Part shown: positions 52,054 through 64,000 of the stretch, one piece after another
Layout: each line of letters opens with the position of its first letter
How positions within the stretch are numbered: position 1 is the first letter of the stretch
Source: Azadirachta indica
Lineage: Eukaryota; Streptophyta; Magnoliopsida; Sapindales; Meliaceae
Direction: 5' to 3'
Assembly (NCBI GenBank): GCA_022749755.1
Contig: CM040443.1
Location: 11,567,744-11,631,743 of the forward strand
DNA length: 64,000 nucleotides
Notes under the pieces: generated by a model
Databases searched by the model: none
Seen by the model: the letters and a program-made list of their open reading frames with translations, nothing else
Told to the model about the DNA's origin: nothing
Position numbers and translations under genes: made by a program

Positions 52054-54937
52054 CAGTTCTCAGCAATCATCCATGTTTTTACAGGTTGGTGGCTTTGTTC
52101 ATTATCGGGTGAATTTTCTTGCTGTCATTTATTTGCCTTCTATCATTATCATTATGCTTCCCTTCAATGAATGACGTGGGTTTATTAATGTTCTTTTTTC
52201 GTGTAAATTCTATTGAATTCTTTTTCACTTGTGGCCTGCAGAGCAAAAATCAACTTCGCCCTTTTTTTTTTTTCCTATATTTAAAATTATTATATTTTTA
52301 CTTTATTTTGAAAGCAGATTAATTAAAGTGTTTATTAAACGTGAACTTTTAATTACACATTCAATTTTTTATTTACATTTACAATAAAATTTTAAAATCA
52401 TCTCGTTCAATTGGAAAATTGAACTTCTTTTTTCTATGAGAAAGGAGAAATTGATTACAATTAGACAATTTTTTTTTTAATTTTCTTTAATATTACAATT
52501 ACAATCTATTAATATAAGAATATTTGTCTAAAAAACAATCATTCTTGTTTCAGAAAAAAGCAAATATTTATTAATAACTTAAAAAAATTAAAATATAAAT
52601 AAAAATTTTCATTTATAAAAATCACCAAAATTTTATCTTCTATTATTATTAAAATTTAGAATGGTTTATAAATTTTAAACTTGTCTAAAATTACTTAAAG
52701 TACATTTAAGGTACGAATATTTCTTACTATATGACTATTGAGTGCTAAAAAAATTATTTAGTTTAACTTAGATAATCTAAAATTTTATATCTTTTTGAAA
52801 CAATTCAGTTTTATCTAAATAATCTTAAATATTTTAACTTCATAATCAATTTTTGCCCTTTTCGCGTTACAAAATGAGCGTGAAGAATGCCAACGAAAAT
52901 TTTCTTTTTGGCCTTTTTTTTTTTTTTTTTTTATTCTTCAACAAGTAGCATGCCAATCTGCCCTTCATAGCAGGCAAATTTGACTGAAACCTATAACACT
53001 TTATACAAACACGAATTAGTAATCTTTAATTAGATGATATAAGTGTATTGCAGTTGCAGGGACACAGAGAATCAAATGCACCTATATTCATTGAATAACC
53101 TATAAATTTATTCAGCAATCTGAGCTGTGTTTGAGACGAGCAGTTTATTCTTTTTTAATTATATATGCATGTTGTTGCTAACACTGAAATCTGAACATGA
53201 TTTAACGTTAATTATATAAAATTAAAGTTGGTTACTTATTACCATTATTATACAATACAGTACATACTAGAATATATAAATCATCACAATACCCGTTGCA
53301 ATGGAATAGAATAAGGGTATATTTGTAATTAATTGTGTGTGTAAACTCAACTATTTTTCTGTGATTAATATTGACATGTGATTCCATTTGATTTCTTAAG
53401 GGAGTAGGAATAATAAATCAAATAATTCTTGAATTGCAAGAAAAATCTTAAAGAAACTTGTTACACAAGAGATATTAATGTACTGAAACATCAATCTTCT
53501 TATAGGTATACTGGATTGGATGAACATTCTGAGTAACAAACAACTTGTTCATCTTCCACTCATCATTTGAGTGGATGGGTAAAATAATTTAATTTAATTT
53601 AATTTAAAATCCTTGGCAGCCAACCTTTGTCGATGTTAGGTAGATTTCTTCCAGGTAGGCACCAAACTATAGAATGAATTTTTAATTTTTAGGCACACCA
53701 AATTAAAGATTCATCTTGTAATGTATACCTCACAGCTAGTAATTTTCTTCCAACAATAATTTTAAATAAAATTTACTTTGCATTTGTGGTTGATTGTTGG
53801 TTTATTTTATTATCTTCCAATTGCATAATTATTGTAATGTTTAGTTTACTACTTAATGTTATTGAAACAAGTTTGATGATTGCTAACAAGATGTTTGATT
53901 AAATTCTCAGGTGAACAGTGAGTACAAAATTAAGTGTTTGTTTGTAGCAATACCTTAGTACTCAAAAAAGAGTGTGAAATTATGAAAACTATGCAAAAAG
54001 CAAAAAGAAAAAGGTTAAAGAGTGAAAAAAAAAATTAAAAGAAAAGAAAAAGAACTCAATATATAATTTGAACAGAACCTTCCAAAACCTCTAAAAGATT
54101 GTTGAGTCCCTAAACAGAATCTAAGTCATAGCTAAAGTAGGGTAAAAGCAAACATAGAGCATGCAATAATAACCCTTTTTCTAATGATGGAAGTATAAAT
54201 TCATCAATAACTATTAAAGAGGGATAACAAATTTAGTAGCTAATTAGTTTTGTATTGTATGGAGGCATGCCAATAAGAAGGTTAGGTTAGGTGGAGCCAA
54301 AAGAAAGAAGAATTAGAAGAATATATAAGGCATCTTTTTGAAAAAATTATTCTAGGGTTTCCTTTTAGCTCACTTTATAAATAATTTGATCAATTGTCTT
54401 TAAAGTGTTCGATTGGGGCTCTTGAATGAATGAATGAATTTCCTAGCAAAAGAGAATAATTGGACCACTATCCCTTCAAAGTTTGATTCCTTCCATTTCG
54501 ATCTTTCTTTCTTCCCATCTCTTTTCCATGTAAATAGAACAGCCTACTAAAGATTATCAACTACTTTTACTTAATAAATTAAACTAAAAAATATTTAATT
54601 TTTAAAAACCTTTTATTTTAAGTGGGTACTAGCTAATTTAAATAATAAAATTTTTATTTTAAATAAAAATAAAATAATTATAATCATGAAATGGTATGGA
54701 ACTAACACCAGAAAGAAACATTCTGAAAACATCCCTAATCCAATAAACAATAACTCGAAGCATGTGTTTTAGTCTCCACATTTTGTCTTAACTTGGGTGA
54801 CAAAAATTACATCAACTTTAATGGCGGTGGCTTGAATTTGCATTGTTGTGGCTGTGGTGTCCTAATTACACGTGCTGTTACCATTATTAAATCGAAGTGT
54901 GGATTTATCTGCGTTTAAAATATGGGTTTAATTATAC

Positions 54938-54966
54938 CATGTTATGTTATGTTATGTTATGTTATG
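54938..54966. repeat. (TTATG)5 pentanucleotide microsatellite
   Basis: Five perfect TTATG units followed by a short (TG)n. Confidence 0.85.
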
Positions 54967-55551
54967 TGTGTGTTTGTAAAGTTCCAATCTTGCTTCGTGG
55001 GCAATACAGGAAACCCACCCCCAACTCACATGTTAGCGACTTATTATTATTATTATTATTATTATTTTTATTATATATGGATGTGTGTATTATGTATATA
55101 CTTTCAAAATACAGAACAGCCCTGTGAATGGAGTCAAATGCAAGATAAAAAGAGAGCCTTTTAAGTGGCAATTATAAGTGCAAGAGAAAGGGCTTCATTT
55201 CTTGTTAATGAAATTGGACTGATGGTCGGAAAGCCCTAAGTGAACTACTTCTATTCCTCAGTCACCGATAAGTCATTCCGGAAATGGGTGCAATCAGATG
55301 TTGGACGGGGTGCTAATTATAACATTCTAAATCAGGCTTCTTCTCACTTGGAAGCTGAGACGCCACGAAATTCAATTCCAGATGGATAACCTCGAAAATT
55401 ACCTTTTTTCTTTTCACCGTTTTGACGCGAAACTGCTCAAATTGCGAACGGGAACAAAAACCCTAACCCTGTTACTTGTGCTACACTGATTCCTTCTTTG
55501 CTACTTGTATTTCACCGATTCCGAACAAACCCACGTAGTGTGTGTCAGTGA

Positions 55552-58500
55552 ATGGCATCTCAAATGTCGATCTACTCTCGAACCAAAACCCTTATCAGTA
55601 AAACCCTGAACCCTAATCTCAAATCCCTCTCCATCTCCACCTTCACTTTCCTCTCCCAAGAACCCCAACTCGCTGAGTCAGCTGAACCATCACCTCTTCC
55701 GCCTAACCCAGCCACCGGCAGCCCCATTTACAATGAAAACTGGCGTAACCCAGTTCCCAATAAGGCGGCTGTTGCTCAGTCTCTAATTCCACTGGGGTTC
55801 CTCCAGCATTCCCCCACCCCACGTATCCAGTCTCTATCACAAACACTTGACGCGCAGCATTTGATGGATGTTTTTGCTGATTGGATGACCAGTCAGAGAT
55901 GGTCTGATATGAAAGAACTGTTTGAGTTTTGGATTCGGAGTTTGGATAAGAATGGGAAGCCGAATAAGCCTGATGTTAGTTTGTACAATCATTATTTGAG
56001 GGCTAATTTGATGATGGATGCCGGTGCTGCTGATTTGCTTGATTTAGTTGCCCAGATGGAGGATTTTGCTATCGTGCCTAATACTGCTTCCTTTAATTTG
56101 GTTTTGAAAGCCATGTACCAGGCCAGAGAGACCGAGGCTGCTGAGAAGCTGCTACAACGGTTAGCTTTCTGTTCAATTTCCTTTTTCCTTTGTTTTGGTA
56201 AATATATCAAATAAGTACAGATGTTTGTAATACTTATAATAAATATTAAAAATATGTAAAAATCTTTGTTGTCCTTATACTACATATTATCAATGCCCTT
56301 CTATATTTATTCAAATGACTATGGCACATGAAATTTACTACTAGATACTTGTTATGCCACAAACAACCCTTCAAAATCTTGACAAGTTGTGTGATTTCTT
56401 TCTTTTAAAAATCGATGGAAAAGTTCTGAAGTGAAAAAACAGGAGAGGAACCCAAATTCTTAATTTGATGTTACCTGCAGTTGATATTTTTATGCTGTGA
56501 GATTTTGTGGTATTGATAGAATGAGTTCTAGTGAGTATCTAGCTGACTGCTAGTTGTTGGCTATGAGAGATCAAAGATTCTGCTGATGATTTTGGTGGGC
56601 TAGCTTCATCCCTTTTATTTTTGGTGAGGGTTGGAATATGTAATTTATATGGACATCAATGGGATCATATTATATGTTTAATTATATATCTAGTGCAATG
56701 TCCATGAGTTTTGTCTTTAGGTTTTCTTTTAGTTATTGATACCATTTATGTAAATTGAATATTTAACAGACCACCCTTTTATTATAATCAGGATGCTGCA
56801 AACAGGGACAGATTCTCTGCCTGATGATGAGTCCTATGACTTAGTTATTGGTATGTTGTTCCTGACGGACCAGATTGATCCTGCATTGAAATATCTAGAT
56901 ATGGCTTTGAAGTCTGGCTATATGTTGTCTATGAGAGTGTTTACTGACTGTGTGCGGAGCTGTGTTAACAAGAAAAGGCTGGATGCCTTGGTATCTATTA
57001 TTAAGAAGTGTCAGGTACATGACTGAATTCTTTGATGCTTAATCATTCCGTGAAACTTTTGGTTTATCTTTGTTTAAATGACTTTGTTCGTATGGGTGTT
57101 ACCAGACAATGGATCAAAATAAAGCTCTTTGTCCTGCCTGGAACCTGTGCAATTATATTGCAGAAGTTGCAATTCAAGAAAATAACAGTGAGTTAGCATT
57201 TTGTGCCCTGGAATTCATGGCAAAATGGATTGCCCGAGGTGAGATTGCTAGGCCCCCTCTTCATCTTTCTGTAGATGAAGGACTAGTTGTGTCAGGGCTT
57301 GGGACTGCTGGAAGGACCTACAATCAAAAACTATTAGATGCATCCTGGGAAATCCTGCGACGCTCTTTGCGACAAAAGAAGGCCCCTACCCCCGAATCTT
57401 ATCTTGGGAAAATATACGCACATGCATCATTAGGAGATTTACAAAGGGCTTTTAGTACCCTGCATGAATTTGAGACTGCCCATGGAAATTCCATCAAACA
57501 TGTGGAAGAAGAAGAAATTTTCTCTCCCTTTACTTCTCTATATCCGTTGGTTGTGGCGTGCTCCAAAAAGGGTTTTGAGACATTGGACGCGGTATGTCCT
57601 TAATTCATTAGTATCTTCAATCTTGTATTTTAAGTTCATTTTTGTGAATCATCTATTTGCTAAGATTGCTTTTAAGCATGGTATTTGTGTTTAAAAATAT
57701 ACGTCTGAGAACTATTAGGCCTCTCTCTTCCCAGTTTTTAAGAGGAAATCAATTATTTTTCCTATGTACTAATATCCTCTGGTGTTTGATACTAGGCACA
57801 AAGAAACTATATGCTTATTGTTATTTTGAACTGTTGGGTTGGATTAAAATGAGCACTTGCATAAAGCATTGCTGTTTAATTTTTACCGCTTATTTGTGGC
57901 CTTATGATCACAAAGCACCTGCATTTTTCTTTTGGTTATTCTTCTATGGATCAAGGTTTAGGCATGGTCAACGTCAAATAGTAAGTATAGGATATAGTTT
58001 GCAGATTCCTAAGTAAAAGGAATGCTAAAATTGCAGTTTCTTATGCTATCACTTTGATTTGTTGTTATACTTTTAATAAAAGTTGCCATAATTATTTTTA
58101 TGTATCTCTCTTAATCTCATTATGGAATTTATTGTGGTACTTTAAGTTTGATACATTTCATCTGCTAATAAGTTACATTCCTCTAGAAGAGAGAGTGCCC
58201 TTATAATTTGTGGGAGTTATGTATTAAGAGCTCAATCCTTATTTTCATCTGCTTCTTGTTGCTAAATCTATTTTGTTAAAATATTGTCCCAGGTGTACTT
58301 TCAACTTGAGAATTTGAGCCGTGGAGAGCCTCCTTACAAATCTGTGGCTGCTCTCAATTGCATAATTTTAGGTTGTGCAAATATTTGGGACCTCGACCGT
58401 GCCTACCAAACTTTTGAGGCAATTGGTTCTTCTTTTGGGTTGACTCCCGATATTCATTCGTACAATGCTCTGATGTATGCGTTTGGGAAGCTCAAAAAGG

Positions 58501-59340
58501 TGAACACTCCTTTGACCTCCATATTGCTCTCCTTCTGACACACACACACTTCCTTAGACATGTGATCACAATTGTGTATCATCCAGTGTTGTTCCTTGCA
58601 GAGGTGTTGTGGGGGCTTGGTGAGAATGCATGTGATAGCTGTCTCTGCATTCTTTGCCCGCCCGGAGAATAAATTCAAAACCAGAAGACTGTTGCAATGT
58701 TGAGATGTTTTTTGGCTTTTGGAAAACCTCTATTAGTGGTACTTTGATTAAGTGGTATTCCCACAGGGACAATCATGTATATGATCTGAGGGCCTAATGT
58801 ATTGTCTTAGACTGTATGTGCATCACTTGCACGTAGAAAACATAGAAAGCCAGTCAACTAATTTGCTTGTTATATTATGTTGTCTTATATAAAGTTCATG
58901 GGTTCCTGTGGCAGACATATGAAGCTTCAAGAGTGTTTGAGCACCTAGTAAGTTTGGGTCTTAAACCCAATGCGATGTCATATTCTTTGCTTGTTGATGC
59001 CCACCTTATCAACCGAGATCAAAAAACTGCTCTCTTGGTAATTGATGAGATGGTAAGTTCTCATTCGTTTTGTGATTAATAAGAGATTTGTGTTTCTATG
59101 AATTTGACGGCTATCTGTAGAAAGTTAATACGTTATTATGAAACTATCTTGCAGGTAAACGCTGGATTTGTACCCTCAAAAGAAACACTAAAAAAGGTCA
59201 GAAGGCGATGCTTGCGAGAGATGGACGACGATAGCAGTGACAAGGTGGAAGACCTGGCTAAAAGGTTCTCTATTCGAATGGGCATGGAATATCGCAGAAA
59301 CATGCTGTTCAATCTTCAGTACAGCACTGATTATGCCTGA
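55552..59340 (+). CDS. Pentatricopeptide-repeat protein, organellar, 615 aa
   Basis: Six exons with GT-AG borders (1848 nt): 55552-56159, 56792-57014, 57106-57591, 58293-58499, 58915-59052, 59155-59340. The N-terminus (MASQMSIYSRTKTLISKTLN) is rich in Ser, Thr and Lys without acids, as in mitochondrial targeting signals. PPR-like helical pairs are visible: SLYNHYLRANLMMDAGAADL, TASFNLVLKAMYQARETEAA, SYDLVIGMLFLTDQIDPALK, AALNCIILGCANIWDLDRAY, HSYNALMYAFGKLKK, MSYSLLVDAHLINRDQKTAL. It resembles the Arabidopsis At1g26460-type P-class protein (about 630 aa), proposed to act in mitochondria; RNA target unknown. The tail after the last repeat is charged (KKVRRRCLREMDDDSSDKVE). The gene has introns, unlike most PPR genes, which fits this subgroup. 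Confidence 0.92.
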
Positions 59341-60552
59341 TGGTTAAGTTATGAAGCAGGGTAAAATACGTGCACTTTAAAGTTGCGTTAAAAGTAGTCG
59401 CAGTTGGTTTGATGGACAATTTTAGCTTTACACATGTTGGTTGGATATTCATTTTGTTTGTGTGACTGTTAATAGAACTTGTCTCGTCTTCATGGTGCTT
59501 TCTTCTTCCTTGTTGCAAGTAAATTGTTGTCCTATTGTCATTGGAACAGTACAAGTTTATTTTGGATAATGTTGCATCAACTATGCTTTATTTATGCTTG
59601 GTGTTTAATTTTCTTGTTGCAGGGGTAGGCTTGCTCCTCACTAGACTTGGAAATTACAGTGCTGATTGATAGTAGGGTTGGCCAAGTTTGCCCAGCTTTA
59701 GTTTCCTAGGAGGCTTCTGCCTGTGTTTGTAAATTATCCGATTCTTTTCAATTTTCATTATCAGTGCAATTAATGATAGGATCATATTTTCCTACAGCCA
59801 TATTTTTATTCCAATTTTTTTTGTGCTTTTTGAGGGTAAACCATAAGGGCAGCGAAATGTTGATACCATATGTGTTCAGATGTTGACTAATAAGTGTTGT
59901 ATGATAATTGAAGTTACAGCAGCTAATTTTATTTCCATTTCCACTTTATCGTTTTTTATTTTATTATTATTATTTTTTGGTGGACTACCCGCTGGTGCAG
60001 ATAATGGTGTTAAGACTTGACGGATTTGGCCATATTCTTAAACAAATTTGTAAGACACAAAGCATTGCGTGTGAATGAAATGAGAGAACAATAATAATGG
60101 CTCGTTTAAAGTCATTAAAACCTTGTATTTTAACCTTGCAAAGTTGAATCTCTGTAACTAGTATTAGTTTAATTCACTCTATCTTAATCACCGACGGAAA
60201 ATTGAGAATGAATCACATAACTTCGAGATTGCTTAGAAATCTCAAATATTGTCTTTGGAAATCCACATTGTGCAATAATTTAAATTTCACAGATGCTATT
60301 TCACTTGCATCGTATTGGATACCTAGAAATGAAGAGTTTATCTGGCTTATTCTTTTCAGCCATGTTTGAAATTTGACCTGATTCTTTTTACTGCCTTCCC
60401 AAATCTTCAGCTCTACAAAATCCAGTTCTGAAGATAACCTCCGATTTTCGTTTGAGGGTCTCTATTTATTACTTGCTTCCGTACATATATAAGCTTCTGC
60501 TCTGGGTGGTAGTCTAGCCCCTCTAGAAAATGTTCTTCTATGACGCAGCAGC
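59341..60552. other. Convergent 3' flanks of the PPR and translocator genes
   Basis: Includes the PPR 3' UTR and that of the translocator. A TTTTCTTGTTGCAG sequence at 59609-59622 could be an acceptor of a 3'-UTR intron. No gene seen. Confidence 0.45.
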
Positions 60553-63500
60553 CTATGCAGCTCTCTGAAACAGTAAAAGAAAACTCACAAACTTATTCAA
60601 AGCTAAAAAGTATTGTAAAACTTGAAAACTCTTGACAGAAAACACCGAGTCTGCCGGTGAATATTTTTAACATAAATTCTTTGAAGCTTGTAAAATGTTA
60701 GGATCACATATTTAGGTAAGGTAAGACTAGCAGATCACATGATAAAAAGATGCTAAAAATGAAGTAAGAGTAGTAACTATGAGTTGTCAAATCTCACCCG
60801 TTTTTGCTCTTCCATGTTTGCCTTTATGAGAGAGTAGATGGCAACACCTGCAATTGCTATTGCAGTACCAATCCCTGTCTGTGTGGAGATCTTATTGCCT
60901 ACAGAATTTTAATTTTGCAACCATTAGTAGCCAAAAAGGGCAACATAGTTCTAGTGAGAGTATAGAGACTTAGATATAAATTTAATAAAACCAATTATTT
61001 TATCACTATGAATTGCATTTGGTCTGAGTCAGGAAGTTTTGAGAAGCTCAAGCTACAGAGAGTTCTCATGGGTCATAGACATATTTTTCCATATCTTACA
61101 AAGACATAGCTTTATGCCATCCATGTGAAACCTTGAAAAATATTGTCTTGGTCGCAAGGCATAGGCCAACTAAAAGTGGAAGTAGCTAAATCATCTCATT
61201 TGTAATTGAGTCTTTAACTATTTACTCTTTTGAAGGGTGAGAGCTACACTATAGAAGGCATCTTCTCAAAATCCTGGTTTCTTTAAGGCTAGCAATTTAA
61301 TCCCTGTGCAAACCACTCTCCCCCAGAAAATCTTCCATTACAGTAGAATTTAGTTGTTTGGATCTGTATTTAAATCATGCAAGAACTAGAATAAGCAGTG
61401 GAATAATTACCAAATACCACAATGGAGAATCCAATAACAAAAACTCGCTTCAACACATTGCCAACTGCATGTGTCAGTGGTGCAACACGTTCCAATGTGT
61501 TTGTAGCAAGCTGCAATATTAAGCTCAAGATTAAGGAACAAAACATTGAAGTTGGAGGCACGTGTGCATTGACATATTCCTAAATAGTGAACACCTCATG
61601 TTTCTAAATCATCACATTAAAGCAGCAGCCAGATATGGCTTTTCTGTGACATACCTGATTGTACAAATGATAGAACATTCCAATCCAGAATAGATCAGAC
61701 AAAAACTTGACTACACCCACTTTGGCAATTGCATCCCTAAAACCATATTGCATCAGCTGCGGGCCCTCTATCTGATTGTATATTTAGATGAAACCAAGGT
61801 CAGATGTCAATGATTTCAAAGCAAAAATGATATTGAAATTTCAGTTGGTGTCTTGAAACTCACAATTACTGCTGGTGGGATACAGAACAAGAGGGCAATT
61901 ATCGAAATATAAGCATACACATTTGTACTGTCCATACCTGTCTGTTACAATGTAAAAAGAAAAAAAAATGTCAAGAATAGAGAGCATACGAAAAGAAAGA
62001 GCTTAGAAGGGTGATTCTCCAATATACAGGAAATATGCAAGAGAGATGGTGAATTATCAGGACTACAGAGACTACAAAAAGTTGATTTGAAATCTATCTT
62101 GCAAATCCATAGATGCATCTTATCTTTTGGCTGCTTGTGGCACTATAATTCATTGCACTTAATATCAAATCTTGTGGGATTGCATGGACATCCTGATGGG
62201 AATCCCATCAGATTATCAAGTTTCACATGAAACTGGCTCTGAAACAATGAGACATCACTTTAATAAACTCATCAGAAGTTCAGAACCTAAGGAAGCTTGT
62301 CAACAGAAGCTGTAGTAGAGCAGTGGGTCATTAATTAAAACCCCAAACTGCCGTGTTTCAACATCTCAGAGAGAAAATAGTGGACTGACTTTAATACCAT
62401 CAAAGTCAGAGCGGTTAAGGGAACTTTGAACATAATTTCCACAGACTCGCTCAATTACTAGTTCATGCAAGTTTATTGAAATTATTTCTGCATGATTCCT
62501 CCTGTGTCATCAGACTCAAAAGTCATATCTATCCAAAGAATGCTTTCTAAATCATAAAAATCTTCAAGATGCATCGGATCCAGATTTTGCACATTGAGGA
62601 TAACCAATGGCCAACAGAGTATTACCGGGAGAGGTGAGGGCATAGAGGTAGCATCTTCTCTGATTCCAAGTAATCACAGGAGATTATATCCCTTAGTTCC
62701 TTATATTGAGTCAAAGGGCATTCAAGCATAGCCAAATCACTTTAGTCTGGCATCACTAACAATATACAGGGAGGATATTGGTCAAGGATCACGTTTTAGA
62801 GTCTCACCATTGCTTTCTTTGAATAGATACTTCTGTATGTAAATGCAATGTTTGATATCATTGCACTGATAAAACCAGTCCAGTTGAAAGAAAGTTCAGT
62901 CAATGAAGCCATTGAAACACCTAAAATTTAAGTAACAGGAACCATCAGTAGGCAACATAAAAAGGATTTCATACTGTATATAGATCCAAGCAGTCTCAGG
63001 AATTTACTTCACACATCTCTTTACCAATGAATTAGAGAGATGAATATGGTAGATGAAAGGAAATCATAATCTGATACTTACCAATAACAACAGGCGCTAA
63101 TGACAACCACAAAGACAAGGGAATCTGGTGGCCCAAGACAAACTGGGAAGCAGCAGCATTGAAGAATGGCTCCAAAGCTGTCAAATAATATCAGGAAACT
63201 TGTTAGGGAGTATATAACTATCAATCTTACCTTTGTAAGTATTTGATCAAAGAAAAGGAGCAAGTGAAAATTACTGATCACTACATATAAAACATGAAAT
63301 TGAATATAACAGTAAGTTCCAATAAATCAAGCATTTATACATAAGTAATTAGAGAACTTATCATCATCGAATCTACTTGTACTCTGTTTCAATACATTCA
63401 TTTGTTAGAACCCGAACAAATTTCAAAGGCATTTTCATGACATTTATAACCACAAAATGATAAAATGTAAGCCAAAGAGTATTAACAACACATCTCTACA

Positions 63501-63949
63501 AGTTAGGTGAGAAGCAAGTCTTCACTCATATTATATGTGAAATGGGCACCCCTGATACAATTGGCAGCTAATGTATCAACAGTCCTCACTTCCAAAACAT
63601 CCAAACATGTATCTCATAATAACAACTGAAATGGTACACTGTTCATAACATGAAATAGGAAACTTCTGCCTCAAAATTGTAAAGCTTATCCTTTTAGCAA
63701 TTACTAGAATGAATATAGATGCCCATTAATCTACTACAAGATACACTTTGTTTCCTACCCTTGACTAAAAAAAAATAGTGAATATCTATCTATAAAATTA
63801 GGGTGTATAAGATGCTTCTGCTCTATACCTTTAATAGTGTGGGTAAAAGATACAGCAACAGCAGCAAATGACACATTTGACATGACATGTCCAAGGGCGT
63901 GACAGAATGCAACGGGTGTCAACAGTGCCAACAGCTCCTTATTAATTGG
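60553..63949 (-). CDS. TPT: Triose-phosphate/phosphate translocator, chloroplast inner envelope (5' end beyond window)
   Basis: Exchanges stromal triose phosphates for cytosolic inorganic phosphate. Exons on the minus strand: 63949-63829, 63177-63082, 62920-62808, 61941-61864, 61771-61655, 61510-61411, 60898-60798 and a tiny last exon 60564-60553 (AGAGCTGCATAG, Arg-Ala-Ala-stop). Text follows the TPT subgroup: [153 protein letters not shown]. The Lys-Arg pair of the VLKRV motif, which binds substrate phosphate, is intact. The C-terminus [14 protein letters not shown] is TPT-like rather than PPT- or GPT-like. The transit peptide and first membrane helices lie right of 64000; sequence 63950-64000 is intron. 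Confidence 0.93.
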
Positions 63950-64000
63950 CTGGTTAGAAAGGAAAATTATATCACTAAGGCGAGCCAGAATGTGCCTTTC

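Larger units (their letters stand above)
51306..55551. other. Divergent intergenic region between PDCB-like and PPR genes
   Basis: The first few hundred bases are the PDCB-like promoter and leader. The rest is very AT-rich with microsatellites: (AAT)n at about 52020-52049, (TTATG)5 at 54938-54966, (TTA)n at 55041-55066. The last 100 bases (CCCTAACCCTGTTACTTG near 55461) are the PPR leader. No gene recognised. Confidence 0.5.

Noticed and set aside
57657..58016. 119-codon ORF inside the PPR gene
   Set aside because: It lies in intron 3 and is hydrophobic and AT-driven; no domain.

Overview
The window is nuclear DNA from a eudicot plant. It is AT-rich, its genes are split by many GT-AG introns, intergenic tracts are long, and it carries a Ty1/copia element and a piece of nuclear 18S-ITS1 rDNA. 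The protein set and the ITS1 sequence suggest Citrus or a close relative (Rutaceae); that assignment is inference from general resemblance and was not searched.

Intact or nearly intact genes, left to right: (i) a DUF1985/Ulp1-type gene, minus strand, running off the left edge; (ii) an erlin-like SPFH/band-7 membrane protein, minus, 9 exons, 360 aa (10381-14014); (iii) the chloroplast tetrapyrrole enzyme porphobilinogen deaminase (HEMC), minus, 5 exons (18634-22611), intact except for one missing base in exon 2; (iv) an alpha/beta-hydrolase, plus, 10 exons, 334 aa (43512-48110); (v) a GPI-anchored X8-domain plasmodesmata callose-binding-type protein, minus, 4 exons, 202 aa (49639-51305); (vi) an organellar-type PPR protein, plus, 6 exons, 615 aa (55552-59340); (vii) the 3' part of a chloroplast triose-phosphate/phosphate translocator, minus, running off the right edge (60553 to beyond 63949).

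Between 24 and 38 kb lies a stretch of broken genes: a PLAC8-family N-terminal fragment, a degenerate Ty1/copia retrotransposon with two LTRs and a 5-bp target-site duplication (25862-31058), a glycine-rich C-terminal fragment of a mitochondrial DEAD-box helicase (PMH1/2 type), a 3' fragment of 18S rDNA with ITS1, an F-box/LRR pseudogene abutting the ITS1, and a decayed TFIIS gene. Other debris includes two exons of a monodehydroascorbate reductase (5.1 and 7.0 kb), a duplicated HEMC exon 1 (16.5-16.9 kb), and a ~1.2-kb terminal-inverted-repeat element carrying a captured BIR2-like receptor-kinase fragment (14438-15626).

The genes do not form one pathway. Each intact gene is an independent plant transcription unit (ER membrane, chloroplast tetrapyrrole synthesis, chloroplast sugar-phosphate export, plasmodesmata, organellar RNA). 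I found no convincing undescribed multi-gene system. The most unusual structures are the rDNA::F-box chimera, the gene-capturing TIR element, and the single-base lesion plus partial duplication at HEMC. Exon boundaries were read by eye from splice consensus, reading frame and remembered family sequences; no search or alignment program was run.
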